The notes beneath the pieces are model-generated. The model had not been told where the DNA came from and did no database searches. It saw only the letters and a program-made list of their open reading frames with translations. This document shows positions 43,173 to 52,317 of a stretch of 64,000 bases of DNA, one piece after another. Numbering within the stretch: position 1 is the stretch's first letter; every line of letters begins with the position of its first letter. Both the position numbers and the translations under genes were made by a program. Source of the DNA: Streptomyces zagrosensis (GTDB lineage Bacteria > Actinomycetota > Actinomycetes > Streptomycetales > Streptomycetaceae); assembly GCF_014203645.1 (NCBI RefSeq), contig NZ_JACHJL010000011.1, forward strand, positions 241,035 to 305,034. Direction: 5' to 3'.

Positions 43173-44333
43173 TCAGTGGGGCCTGACAGCCCGTGACCCG
43201 GGAGCCGAGGTGTGCGTCAACTCGTCGTAGATGCCCAGCACATGCGCGACCGTATCGTCCTCGGTCGGCCAGCAGTCGGCCTGCGCCCGCCCGGTGGCCG
43301 CGAGGTGCTCTCGGCGAGCGGGATCGGCCAGCAGCCCGAGCACCGCACGCGCCAGCGCCTGCGGGTCACCGTACGGAACCAACTCGGCGGCGTCACCGAC
43401 CAGTTCGGGTACACCACCGACCGCCGTTGCCACCAACGGCACCCCCGCGTGCAGTGCCTCCTGGGCGAACAGCGAGCGCGCCTCCCAGCGGCTGGGTAAC
43501 ACCGCCACATCCGCCGCCGCAAGCAACTCGGTCACATCATCCCTGCGGCCAAGCAGCCGTACGGGCAGCCCCTCCGCCTCGATCCGGCCCTGCAACCAGG
43601 CCCGCCCCGGCCCCTCCCCCGCGATCACCAGCAGCGGCGCTGGGTCGTACGACCGCCAGGCCCACACCGCGTCCAGGAGCACATCGTGCCCCCGGTTCTC
43701 CTCCAGCCGGCCGACGGTGAACAGCAGCGGCCGTTCGACGGCGCCGAGTTCGGCCCGCGCCTTATGCTGCCGCCGGTCCTCTTCCTGGGGCAGCCAGCGC
43801 GGCGCCGGCACCGCCACCGGCGCCAGCCTCGCGTCCCGCGCGCCGCGCTGCCGGGCCCGGTCCACCAGGTCGGACGAGGCACCGAGGGCAATGCGGGCGG
43901 CGCGCGCAACCCGCCGCTCGGCCAGTTGCAGCACCCGCGCACGGGCGCCTTTCGCGGTGGACTTGGTGTGCCAGGTGACGACGAGCGGCGTCCGCCGCCC
44001 GCCCAACGCGAGCGAGGCGAGAAGCCCGGCCTTGGTGCCGTGCGCATGGACGAGCCCCGCATCCGCGCAGACGGCCCGCAGGGCGGTCAGGGACTCCACG
44101 TCGGCGCACGGCCCCACCCGCACGAACTGGGCTCCTGCCGCGCCGAACTCATAGGCCAACTCGGCGCTTTCCGGACCGCACACGGTCACCCGCAGGCCGC
44201 GCGCGACCAGGCCGGCGGCGAGCGACCTGACATGGACGCCGCTGCCCGAGGCGCCGCTCCCGAGCACCTGCACCGCATGCAGCGGATCGGGTCCGATCAA
44301 CGGCGCCGGGGGGCTGCTCACGGTACGGCTCAC
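43173..44333 (-). CDS. GT4-family glycosyltransferase
   Basis: A 386-residue enzyme. N-terminal half: HAVQVLGSGASGSGVHVRSL and LVHAHGTKAGLLASLAL. C-terminal donor-binding half: LLFTVGRLEENRGHDVLLDA, VRLLGRRDDVTELLAAADV, and RWEARSLFAQEALHAGVPLV, with the E-x7-E pair. It likely transfers a sugar to a surface glycan or lipid. The GTG at 44333 has GAGGAG 10 nt upstream; the frame extends to 44726 without homology. TTA codon at 43497-43499. Downstream in the same direction from recN but 650 bp away, so a separate transcript. Confidence 0.88.
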   Translation of the reverse strand: MSRTVSSPPAPLIGPDPLHAVQVLGSGASGSGVHVRSLAAGLVARGLRVTVCGPESAELAYEFGAAGAQFVRVGPCADVESLTALRAVCADAGLVHAHGTKAGLLASLALGGRRTPLVVTWHTKSTAKGARARVLQLAERRVARAARIALGASSDLVDRARQRGARDARLAPVAVPAPRWLPQEEDRRQHKARAELGAVERPLLFTVGRLEENRGHDVLLDAVWAWRSYDPAPLLVIAGEGPGRAWLQGRIEAEGLPVRLLGRRDDVTELLAAADVAVLPSRWEARSLFAQEALHAGVPLVATAVGGVPELVGDAAELVPYGDPQALARAVLGLLADPARREHLAATGRAQADCWPTEDDTVAHVLGIYDELTHTSAPGSRAVRPH

Positions 44334-44989
44334 GCGGGCGATGCTCCTCGGTTGGCGGCGGGGCCAGGATGGCGCGTCGGGCAGGGCACTACGGCGTTGC
44401 TCGGGGGTGGCTGCCCGGGGGTGGTTGTTCGGGCCGCGATCCGCTGGCTTGGGGACGGAAAGCGCGGTGTCCAAGTGGGGAAGATGGGGCGATTTAGGCT
44501 GAGTGATGCGCGTAGCATGCCGGGTCGGAGGGGCGGAATCGAGACGTCGAGTAGGGCGGCACTGCGGGGCGGAGCAGGGGGAGGAACGGGGCGGCGAGCG
44601 ACACGCACCGGGTCCAGGATGCCAGCAGACGCAGGCGCCGTGGCACCACTGTTCCCGCCTTTCTTCCGGCCCGCTTCCCCCCGACGGTGGCGGATTCACC
44701 CACACGGGCGACCACATGCCCGACATGCCCCCCTTGCGCGCCAGCTTTCGCCGGCGGCCTCATGCGCGCGGCCTCTCACCGCACCCTGTCGTCTGACTCC
44801 CCACACCATCGACTGCTGTGTCGTGCCGCCCCAGGCTGGACGCCGCGCAGGCCCCTTGGGCACCACGCCCCGCCGCCCGACCGCGCCCACCGCCCAGGCG
44901 GGGCCGAGACCCCCGCCGACGCCCCAGCTCATGCCCACGCCCCAAACAAGTCGGCAGGCCGAAGGCCAGCCGCCACAGGCCGACAAGGG
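44334..44989. other. Intergenic region between recN and the GT4 gene
   Basis: About 650 bp. No recognisable gene on either strand and no strong hairpin. It should contain the promoter of the GT4 gene. Confidence 0.4.
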
Positions 44990-46804
44990 CTACCCCGGGA
45001 GGCGACGAGTCGTACGGGCCGCCGCTCGGGCCGTTTGGAGGAGTTCCTCCGCGTGCGCCCGGGCCAGTTGGGAGTCCTCTTGGCCCGCCAGCATCCGGGA
45101 CAGCTCGCGGACCCGGTCCTCGCCCTCCATCACCTTGACGCCACTGCGCGTAACGGACCCGTCGCTGGTCTTTTCGACCACCAGATGCCGATCGGCGAAG
45201 GCGGCGACCTGCGGCAGATGCGTCACCACCACGACCTGCGCCGACTCAGCCAGCTTGGCCAGCCGTCTGCCGACCTCCACCGCCGCCTTGCCGCCGACGC
45301 CCGCGTCCACCTCGTCAAAGAGATACGTCGGTACGGGGTCGGTGCCCGCGAAGACGACCTCGACCGCGAGCATCACGCGCGATAGCTCACCACCGGACGC
45401 CCCCTTGGCGATCGGCCGGGGCGGCGCACCAGGGTGCGGGGCGAGCAACAACTCCACCTCATCCGCGCCGTGCGGCCCGAAGGCCACCGCACGGCCACCG
45501 ACGTCGATGCCCTCCCGCGGGTCGGCCACATCGCTTTGCCGGATCTCGAAGGTCACCCGGGCGTGCGGCATGGCCAGTTCGGCGAGCTCGCCGGTGACCG
45601 CGTCGGCGAACCGCTTCGCCGCCGCGTTTCTGGCCTCGGTGAGCTCCCGGGCCCGCTCCCCGAGTTCGGCGCGCAGCGCGTCGTGCTCAGCGGTCAGCTC
45701 GCCGATCCGGTCGTCGTCGCCTTCGAGTTCGGTCAGCCGGGCCGCGCTGGCCTCGGCCCAACTCAGCACGCCCGCGATGTCTTGGCCGTACTTCCGGGTG
45801 AGCTGCGCCAGCGTGGCCCGGCGTTCCTCCACGGCCGCGAGCCGCAGCGGGTCGGCGTCCAGGTCGTCCGTGTATCCGGCGAGTTCGCCTGCCACGTCGG
45901 AGACCAGGATGCCGATCTCTCCCAGCCGATCGGCGAGCGTGGCGAGCGCCGGATCGTGGGACCGTACGGCCTCCACGGCGCGATGCGCGCCCGCGATCAA
46001 GGTGGCCGCGTCCAGGCCCTCCTGGTCCTCTGGGTTTCCGGCCAGTGCGGTGTGCGCCATGCTCGCGGCGGAGCCCAGGGCTTCGGCGTGGCCAAGGCGT
46101 TCCGATTCCGCGGTCAGTTCGGTGTCCTCGCCGGGGCGTGGCTCAGCGGCTGCGATCTCCTCCAGGCCGAAGCGCAGCATGTCCGCTTCTTGTGCCCGTT
46201 CGCGGGCGCGGGTGGTCAGCTCTGCCAGTTGCGCTGTGATTTTGCGCAGCCTGCGGTAGGCGATCGCGTACGTATCGAGCGGCGCGGAAACGGCGGCCCC
46301 CGCGTACCGGTCGAGGGCCTGCCGCTGTCTGGCCGGCTTGAGCAGCCCTTGCTGGTCGGTCTGCCCGTGCACGGCGACCAGCTCGTCGGCCAGTTCACCC
46401 AGCATGCCCACCGGGACGGACCTGCCGCCGACGTGGGCGCGCGACCGGCCCTCGGCGGAGACGGTGCGGCTGATCAGCAAAGTGCCGTCGTCGAGTTCGG
46501 CGCCCGCTTCCTGGACCCGGTCGGCGACCGTGGATCGCTCGGCAATCACGATCCGGCCCTCTACCACCGCGGCCTTGGCGCCGATCCGTACCAGCGCGGC
46601 GTCGGCCCGGCCACCGAGCAGCAGGCCGAGGCTGGTGACCACCATGGTCTTACCAGCTCCGGTCTCGCCGGTCACCGCGGTGAACCCAGGCGACAAGGCC
46701 ACGACGGCATCGTCGATCACCCCGAGCGATTGAATCCGCATCTCTTCAAGATGCGGGCGCGCACCCGCTATGACCTGCGTTTTTTCCTCTCGGCGAGTGC
46801 TCAC
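44990..46804 (-). CDS. recN: DNA repair ATPase RecN
   Basis: A 604-residue SMC-like protein. EEMRIQSLGVIDDAVVALSP and Walker A AVTGETGAGKTMVVTSLG are at the N-terminus. A long coiled-coil middle follows (about residues 170-370), then the signature SGGELSRVMLAVEVVF and Walker B YLFDEVDAGVGGKAA, and a VTHLPQVAAFADRH motif. RecN helps double-strand break repair by holding DNA ends. The GTG at 46804, with GAGGGG upstream, is the likely start; the ATG at 46741 lies nearer the first beta strand. In Streptomyces it usually follows nadK directly; here a TetR/SRPBCC pair intervenes. Confidence 0.95.
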   Translation of the reverse strand: MSTRREEKTQVIAGARPHLEEMRIQSLGVIDDAVVALSPGFTAVTGETGAGKTMVVTSLGLLLGGRADAALVRIGAKAAVVEGRIVIAERSTVADRVQEAGAELDDGTLLISRTVSAEGRSRAHVGGRSVPVGMLGELADELVAVHGQTDQQGLLKPARQRQALDRYAGAAVSAPLDTYAIAYRRLRKITAQLAELTTRARERAQEADMLRFGLEEIAAAEPRPGEDTELTAESERLGHAEALGSAASMAHTALAGNPEDQEGLDAATLIAGAHRAVEAVRSHDPALATLADRLGEIGILVSDVAGELAGYTDDLDADPLRLAAVEERRATLAQLTRKYGQDIAGVLSWAEASAARLTELEGDDDRIGELTAEHDALRAELGERARELTEARNAAAKRFADAVTGELAELAMPHARVTFEIRQSDVADPREGIDVGGRAVAFGPHGADEVELLLAPHPGAPPRPIAKGASGGELSRVMLAVEVVFAGTDPVPTYLFDEVDAGVGGKAAVEVGRRLAKLAESAQVVVVTHLPQVAAFADRHLVVEKTSDGSVTRSGVKVMEGEDRVRELSRMLAGQEDSQLARAHAEELLQTARAAARTTRRLPG

Positions 46805-47043
46805 TAGCCCCTCTGGGGAGATCCTGGGGAGTCTGCTCCACACTCCCGCTCGGGTCGTTCTGTCCACCGAGGAGGGTAGCGAGCGCTCTGCGACTCATCC
46901 CGCCCGCCTCCGGCATGAGCTGAGCGTAGTGGCCCAATGCACCGATCGGCGAAGTGATGATCAGCGCAGCGGCCCAGCAGCGGACTCCCCTACGATCCGC
47001 CACCGGACAGGTGAGTGGCGGACGCTACCAGGCGAATGGCCGG

Positions 47044-47526
47044 TTACGGCATGCCGCGGCGCAGCAGCCGCACATAGGCGTTCCACCGCGCAGGGGAGCT
47101 GGGACCCGACGACAGTGCGGCCTCGGCCAGGTCCAAGCTGTCCTCCAGCACCGCGTCATGCAACCAGCGGAAGGCCAGCGGCCAGGTGAGTCGCGCCGCG
47201 CCGCGGGTCCGCATCGTCAGCAGGTGCTGCAACACCGCGCCGCCCGCGCCGTCGGAGCGCACCGTGTACGCGTGGAAGCCGTGGAACCCCCGCGGCCCGG
47301 AAAACCGGAAGCGCACCCAGCGCCCTGGTGTGTAGCCGATGACCGCGTACCGCACTGGCCCATGTCCGCCGCTCGCACCGACCCGCAGCGGGCCGTCCAG
47401 CTCCATGGGTGGCCAGTCGCGGCGCGGCCAGAGCCGATCGTCGGGACTGGCGAGCTGGTCGATGAGCTTGCCGACCTCATCGGCAGGGGCATCGATCCGC
47501 CGCTCGTGCACGTTGCACACCGCCAT
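47044..47526 (-). CDS. SRPBCC (START-like) family protein
   Basis: A 160-residue protein from ATG 47526, with GGGAGG 8 nt upstream. The sequence VCNVHERRIDAPADEVGKLI, then GPVRYAVIGYTPGRWVRFRF and FHGFHAYTVRS, matches polyketide-cyclase/START-like folds that hold hydrophobic ligands. It is divergent from a TetR regulator, and its ribosome binding site lies within one arm of the shared inverted repeat, so TetR binding should block it. It may bind or modify the TetR ligand; that is inference. Confidence 0.82.
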   Translation of the reverse strand: MAVCNVHERRIDAPADEVGKLIDQLASPDDRLWPRRDWPPMELDGPLRVGASGGHGPVRYAVIGYTPGRWVRFRFSGPRGFHGFHAYTVRSDGAGGAVLQHLLTMRTRGAARLTWPLAFRWLHDAVLEDSLDLAEAALSSGPSSPARWNAYVRLLRRGMP

Positions 47527-47535
47527 CAAACGGCC

Positions 47536-47571
47536 CTCCCTTTTTTAGAGAACCCTCTCTAAAAAAGGGAG
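47536..47571. promoter_or_regulatory. TetR operator: perfect 16-bp inverted repeat
   Basis: Arms 47536-47551 and 47556-47571 (AGAGGGTTCTCT-type centre with six-A/six-T outer tracts and GGGAG ends) are exact reverse complements around a 4-nt spacer. It lies between the divergent SRPBCC and TetR genes. The left arm includes the SRPBCC ribosome binding site. The right arm ends 17 bp before the TetR ATG. Confidence 0.88.
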
Positions 47572-47588
47572 CCTATACCCTCGGCCTC

Positions 47589-48263
47589 ATGGGAAGGCCA
47601 CCGATCCATGCGACCGATCGACTACTGGACTTCGCCGTGGAACTAGCTGCCGAGAGCGGCCCGCAGGCCGTCACCATGGCGGCGCTCGCTCGCCGGGCAC
47701 AGGCCCCGAGCGGCTCCGTCTACCACCGCTTCCCCGACCGTCCCGCGCTGCTGGCAGCGCTCTGGCTGCGCACGGTGCGCGCCTTCCAGGAGGGGTTCCG
47801 CAGCGCGGTGACGCATCCGGACCCCCGGCAGGCGACGGTGGCCGGGGCCCGGCACGTCATCACCTGGAGCCGCGCCCACCCGGCACACACATCGGTGCTG
47901 CTGTACGGCCCGGTCGCGTTCGGGCTGCCGGAGTGGGCCCCGGCCGCCCGCCAGGCGCTGGCCGAGGTCAACGACGGCATCGGCGACCGGCTGGCGGAAC
48001 TCGCCGCCCGGCTGCGCGCGGACGGCATCGCGGCAGCCGACCCGGACGTGCTGTGGATCGCCCTCGTTGACCTGCCGTACGCAACGGTCCGCCGCTACCT
48101 CACGGTCAGCAAGCCGATCCCGCCGCACTCCGCTGACCTCGTGGAGCGGGCCGTACGCGCCCTACTCGGCCTCCCCCACCCCCGACCGGACCAAGAACCA
48201 CGGCAGCAACCCGACACGGCGGCCGACAGGCGGCGCCAGGCTGGGGCCGCATCCGGCACGTAA
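47589..48263 (+). CDS. TetR/AcrR-family transcriptional regulator
   Basis: A 224-residue repressor. The DNA-binding domain is DRLLDFAVELAAESGPQAVT, then MAALARRAQAPSGSVYHRFP (residues 10-55). The remainder is an all-helical ligand-binding domain, with a Pro/Gln/Arg tail. It should bind the perfect palindrome just upstream and control itself and the divergent SRPBCC gene. The pair sits inside the otherwise conserved recN-nadK-tlyA block. Confidence 0.92.
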   Translation: MGRPPIHATDRLLDFAVELAAESGPQAVTMAALARRAQAPSGSVYHRFPDRPALLAALWLRTVRAFQEGFRSAVTHPDPRQATVAGARHVITWSRAHPAHTSVLLYGPVAFGLPEWAPAARQALAEVNDGIGDRLAELAARLRADGIAAADPDVLWIALVDLPYATVRRYLTVSKPIPPHSADLVERAVRALLGLPHPRPDQEPRQQPDTAADRRRQAGAASGT

Positions 48264-48361
48264 CGGGCCCCCACGCCCGACTCGGGGCCCAAGCACGCGC
48301 GGGACGCCACCACGGGAGGCAGCGACCCTCCTACCGCTCCTACCGTGCTGCGCAGCCCGCT

Positions 48362-49426
48362 TCAGGCCCCGTGCTCGTGCGGCGCTCCGCGCCATCCCGC
48401 CACCGGCAGAGCGAACTTCGCGACCAGCCGGTCGGTGAACGAGGCGTGGTGCAGCCGGGCCAGGCGTACCGGCACGGCCCCGCGTCGCACCTCCACCCGC
48501 GCGCCCGCGGGCAACTCAACGGTGCGCCGCCCGTCGCACCACAGCACGCCGTTCGGCGTCTGCGGCTGCACCTCCACAGCGAGCACCGAATCGGGCGCGG
48601 TGACCAGCGGCTTGGCAAACAGGGCATGCGCGCTGATCGGCACCATCAGCAGCGCCTCCACCTCCGGCCACACCACGGGCCCGCCCGCCGAGAAGGCGTA
48701 CGCGGTGGAGCCGGTGGGCGTGGCGCACACGACGCCGTCGCCACCGAAGCCGGTGACGGGGCGGCCATCGACCTCGGTGACGACCTCAAGCAGCCGTTCC
48801 CTGGCGGCCTTCTCGACCGACGCCTCGTTGAGGGCCCAGTCGGTGTGCACGATGTGCCCGTCGTTACGTACGAGCACATCGAGCGTCATCCGCTCCTCAA
48901 CCTCGTACTCGCGCGTCACCACCCGCTCCACGACCTGGTCCAGGTCATCCCGCTCGGCCTCGGCGAGGAAGCCGACCCGGCCCAGGTTGACCCCGAGCAT
49001 CGGCACACCCGAGGTACGCGCGAACTCCGCACCCCGCAACAGCGTGCCGTCGCCGCCCAGCACGATGAGAAGCTCGCAACCGTCCAATACCCGCGGCGTC
49101 GCGTCCACCCGCTCCACCTGCGAGGGCAGCGGCAGGTCAGCGGCCTCCGCGGCCAGCACCCGAACGCCAATGCCGCTACGCAGCAGTCCCTGCACGACGA
49201 GTTCGGCGCTACGAATGGCCGCAGGGCGCCCGGTGTGCGCCAGCAAAAACACGGTGCGCCCGGCCACCGCCTCCCCATCCGCCGGGTGCGTACGCACCCG
49301 CGTCACCGGCCCCGCGCCCGTGCCAAGCGGGGACGACTGCGCCGCTGTGCTCCCTTCCGCGCCGGTGCTCGGCCGCGGCGATGTCTCCACCGGCGGCTCC
49401 TGTGCTGCTGCTTCTGAAGTGGTCAA
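48362..49426 (-). CDS. nadK: NAD kinase
   Basis: A 354-residue protein. The signatures LLIVLGGDGTLLRGAEFAR (GGDGT) and VVCATPTGSTAYAFSAGGP are present, as is GVNLGRVGFLAEAE. It phosphorylates NAD to NADP. The TTG at 49426 overlaps the tlyA stop as TTGA and has GGAGGGG 5 nt upstream, so it is coupled to tlyA. The N-terminal 45 residues are Pro/Ser-rich and non-conserved. Confidence 0.95.
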   Translation of the reverse strand: MTTSEAAAQEPPVETSPRPSTGAEGSTAAQSSPLGTGAGPVTRVRTHPADGEAVAGRTVFLLAHTGRPAAIRSAELVVQGLLRSGIGVRVLAAEAADLPLPSQVERVDATPRVLDGCELLIVLGGDGTLLRGAEFARTSGVPMLGVNLGRVGFLAEAERDDLDQVVERVVTREYEVEERMTLDVLVRNDGHIVHTDWALNEASVEKAARERLLEVVTEVDGRPVTGFGGDGVVCATPTGSTAYAFSAGGPVVWPEVEALLMVPISAHALFAKPLVTAPDSVLAVEVQPQTPNGVLWCDGRRTVELPAGARVEVRRGAVPVRLARLHHASFTDRLVAKFALPVAGWRGAPHEHGA

Positions 49427-50358
49427 CGAGGCCCCTCCGCCACTGCACGATCGACATCCGCCGGGTCCAAAGGAGACGCCCCGGCGCGAAGCCACAGAAA
49501 GTATTCGACATTGCCCGCCGGGCCCGGGAGCGGGCTGGCCGTTACGCCCAGCGCTCCAAGACCCAGTTCCGCCGCTCGGGCGGCGACGGCACGTACCGCC
49601 TCCGCCCGTAGCTGCGCGCTGCGTACGACGCCGCCACTGCCCAACCGTTCCTTGCCGACCTCGAACTGCGGCTTGACCATCAGCACCAGATCGGCGTCCG
49701 GCGCGGCACATCGCACCAGTGCGGGCAGCACCAGACCGAGCGGAATGAACGACAGGTCCCCCACCACCAGGTCAACTGGCTTGTCGTCGAGTTGTTCCAG
49801 CGTCAGCTCGCGAACGTTCGTACGATCCTTCACGACCACCCGTTCGTCGCTCTGTAGCGACCAGGCGAGCTGCCCGTACCCCACATCGACCGCCACGACC
49901 TCCGCCGCCCCGGCGCGGAGCAGCACATCGGTGAAGCCACCGGTGGAGGCGCCCGCGTCCAACGCACGGCGCCCAGCGACCCGCAACCCGCGCCCGGCGT
50001 CACCGTCGTGCGTGGCGAGCGGCTGAAGCGGCTGGGCGAGCGACTGAGTCGGCTGGGCGGGCGGCTGGGCGGGCGATGGCTCGGGCGCCGTGCGGGCGCG
50101 GTACTCCTGGCTGAACGCCAGCAGCGCGCCCGCCAGCTTGTGCCCGCCGCGCGAGACGTAATCCGGGTCACTGTCGTCCTCGCTGACGACGACGGCCGCG
50201 CTCGTCTCCACCTGGGTGGCGGACTTGCTCGCGGTCGCCCCACCAACGGTCACCCGGCCCGCGGCGATGAGCTGGCTCGCATGCTCACGCGAACGGGCCA
50301 GCTTGCGGCGCACCAGCTCCGCGTCAAGTCGGTTACGGCGTGGACGGCTCACTGCCAC
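49423..50358 (-). CDS. tlyA: TlyA-family rRNA methyltransferase
   Basis: A 311-residue protein. The S4 domain is RNRLDAELVRRKLARSREHA, then SQLIAAGRVTVGG. The FtsJ-like methyltransferase domain has RALDAGASTGGFTDVLLRAG (SAM site) and LVVGDLSFIPLGLVLPAL with the catalytic tetrad region. TlyA 2'-O-methylates 16S and 23S rRNA cytidines and affects capreomycin sensitivity. The linker between the domains carries a Pro/Gln-rich insert of about 30 residues encoded by imperfect 12-bp repeats (50016-50090), not usual for the family. The GTG at 50358 has CAGGAG 11 nt upstream. Confidence 0.93.
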   Translation of the reverse strand: MAVSRPRRNRLDAELVRRKLARSREHASQLIAAGRVTVGGATASKSATQVETSAAVVVSEDDSDPDYVSRGGHKLAGALLAFSQEYRARTAPEPSPAQPPAQPTQSLAQPLQPLATHDGDAGRGLRVAGRRALDAGASTGGFTDVLLRAGAAEVVAVDVGYGQLAWSLQSDERVVVKDRTNVRELTLEQLDDKPVDLVVGDLSFIPLGLVLPALVRCAAPDADLVLMVKPQFEVGKERLGSGGVVRSAQLRAEAVRAVAARAAELGLGALGVTASPLPGPAGNVEYFLWLRAGASPLDPADVDRAVAEGPR

Positions 50359-50365
50359 GTGCGGT

Positions 50366-50899
50366 TCAGCTCCTGTGATGGTGCGGGGATGGAGCCGGTA
50401 CGCGAGGGCCCGGCCCGGGGCGCTGATCAAGTGCGTCGAGCACATCGCGCAGGCCCTGGTGTACATCCTCATACACCTCCAGGTGTCCGTCGATGGGCAG
50501 GTGGTCAAGACCACCGAGCCGGTCAAGACCGGCGTCCACCTCGGGGTTCTGCGTCGGTGTACGGGAAATGCCGAGCGGCGCGGTCAACTCGCCAGGCTCC
50601 CGCTCCGTCGCGCCGAGTTGCCGCTCGCCCTGCTCCGCCGCGGGCTCTCCCCCAAAACCGGACTGCTCGGGCCGCCCGGACTCATCGACGGGGTCCGATG
50701 CGGCGGGGACATGCGGTGCGGCGGGGGCCCGGGCCGGCTCTGTGGCAGGGGCCGGGAGCACGGGCTGCGCGGGTGGCCGCAGCTCGGTGCCACAGGCCTG
50801 CCCGCCAGCGGGGGTCGGCTCGGCGGGGAGTACGGCGTCCGCTTCTGCGGCGAGCGTGTGCCCCGGTCGCGGGGGCGCGCTGGACATCGGCTCATCCAT
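50366..50899 (-). CDS. Conserved small protein preceding tlyA
   Basis: A 177-residue protein. The last 65 residues carry a short motif conserved upstream of tlyA in actinobacteria: NPEVDAGLDRLGGLDHLPID, then GHLEVYEDVHQGLRDVLDAL, a helical unit. The first 110 are Pro/Ala-rich and disordered. ATG 50899 is likely, with an ATG at 50887 as alternative; neither has a good ribosome binding site. It is 7 bp from tlyA and probably co-transcribed. The function is unknown. Confidence 0.72.
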   Translation of the reverse strand: MDEPMSSAPPRPGHTLAAEADAVLPAEPTPAGGQACGTELRPPAQPVLPAPATEPARAPAAPHVPAASDPVDESGRPEQSGFGGEPAAEQGERQLGATEREPGELTAPLGISRTPTQNPEVDAGLDRLGGLDHLPIDGHLEVYEDVHQGLRDVLDALDQRPGPGPRVPAPSPHHHRS

Positions 50900-51110
50900 G
50901 GCCCTGACGCTACCGTGCACCGCGCCACCGACGAGGCATTCCGCTTCCGGGCCACTGGGCCACCGTCGATCGCGACGACGACCGTGGAGGAGTGCCAGCG
51001 CGCACTCGACCGGTTGGCGGCACCCCAGCTACAGCCTGGCTAAGGCGACGATCTTCCGACTGCCCACACACATGCACCCCATCCACCCGCACGCCGCATC
51101 CACCACGCGC

Positions 51111-52130
51111 TCAACCGCCCACCGCGCGCTCGCCCGCCGTCGCCCGGGCGCCCGTCGCCTGGCTCGGCACGGCTGCCGCATCCGCCGCCGGCGCACCGCT
51201 CGCCCCCGGCGCACCGTCCGCCGCGGCGGTTCCAGCTTCCTCGGCGACCTCCACAGCGGCCGTTACGGCGGCCGACTCAGCGACCGGCTCAGCCGCGGCC
51301 GGGCGGCGGGGGCGCCGGGCCGCGGGGATCACCAGCGGTGTGCCGCTCTCCGGGTCCTCGATCACCTGGCAGCGCAGCCCGAAAACCTGCTCCACGAGAG
51401 CAGCCGTAACAATGTCGCCAGGCTCGCCCTCGGCGACGATCTCGCCGTCTCGCATGGCGATCAGATGCGTGGCGTAGCGCGCCGCATGGTTGAGATCGTG
51501 CAGCACGGCGACCAGCGTGCGGCCCTGTTCCTCATGGAGTTGCGCGCAGAGGTTGAGCACATCGATCTGGTGCTGGATGTCCAGGTAGGTGGTCGGCTCG
51601 TCGAGCAGCAGCAGGGGAGTCTGCTGAGCGATGGCCATCGCGATCCACACCCGCTGCCGCTGACCACCAGACAGTTCATCGACAAAACGATCCGCCAACT
51701 CGGCGACACTGGTGGCCTCCATCGATTCGCCGACAATGCGCTCGTCGATATCCGACCACTGCCGCAGCAACCCCTGGTGCGGATAGCGGCCTCGGGCCAC
51801 CAGGTCCGCGACCGTGATCCCGTCCGGTGCGATGGAGGTTTGCGGCAACAGCCCAAGCGTCCTGGCGACTTTCTTCGCGGGCAGCGACGAGATGGCCTGC
51901 CCGTCCAGCAGCACCGAACCCGCCGCCGGCTTCAGCATCCGCGACAGGGCACGCAGCAGCGTGGACTTGCCGCACGCGTTGGGGCCGACCACGACCGTGA
52001 ACGAGTGATCGGGAATCGACACGGACAGATGCTCGGCAACGGTGCGCCGATCGTAGGCCAGGGTGAGGTCCTGCCCGGTGAGTCGCTGCTGCGCGGGAGA
52101 TACCACGGAGGAAACAGAGGTGGAAGCCAC
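51111..52130 (-). CDS. Iron-siderophore ABC transporter, ATP-binding protein (FepC-like)
   Basis: A 339-residue protein. Walker A is VVGPNACGKSTLLRALS (about residue 48), followed by the Q-loop LPQTSIAPDGITVADLVARG, signature LSGGQRQRVWIAMAIAQQTP, Walker B LLLLDEPTTYLDIQHQ and H-loop AVLHDLNHAARYA. This is the FecE/FepC branch that powers import of Fe(III)-siderophores. The final 65 residues are an Ala-rich tail outside the family. Start GTG 52130 without a good ribosome binding site. It is preceded by a 263-bp repeat-rich spacer after the permease gene. Confidence 0.93.
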   Translation of the reverse strand: MASTSVSSVVSPAQQRLTGQDLTLAYDRRTVAEHLSVSIPDHSFTVVVGPNACGKSTLLRALSRMLKPAAGSVLLDGQAISSLPAKKVARTLGLLPQTSIAPDGITVADLVARGRYPHQGLLRQWSDIDERIVGESMEATSVAELADRFVDELSGGQRQRVWIAMAIAQQTPLLLLDEPTTYLDIQHQIDVLNLCAQLHEEQGRTLVAVLHDLNHAARYATHLIAMRDGEIVAEGEPGDIVTAALVEQVFGLRCQVIEDPESGTPLVIPAARRPRRPAAAEPVAESAAVTAAVEVAEEAGTAAADGAPGASGAPAADAAAVPSQATGARATAGERAVGG

Positions 52131-52149
52131 GGTCCGTTCGGTGTCCTGT

Positions 52150-52317
52150 CCTTGTCGTCGCTGACGCTGCTGTTGCTGTTGCTGTCGCCGTTGTTGCTGT
52201 CGTCGCTGTTGTCGTTGTTGTTGTTGTTCTCGTCGTCGCTCCCCATACGGCCGATGCCGATGCCGATGCCCATACGGCGGTCACGGCCGAGGTCGCTGCC
52301 ACTGCCACTGCCACTGC
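52150..52317. repeat. Trinucleotide repeat tracts between permease and ATPase genes
   Basis: About 87 bp of TTG/CTG/TCG triplets (52153-52239), then CCGATG repeated three times flanked by CATACGG words (52245-52277), then CTGCCA repeated three times (52294-52317). In the minus strand this makes an A/C-rich RNA upstream of the ATPase start. Confidence 0.8.
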
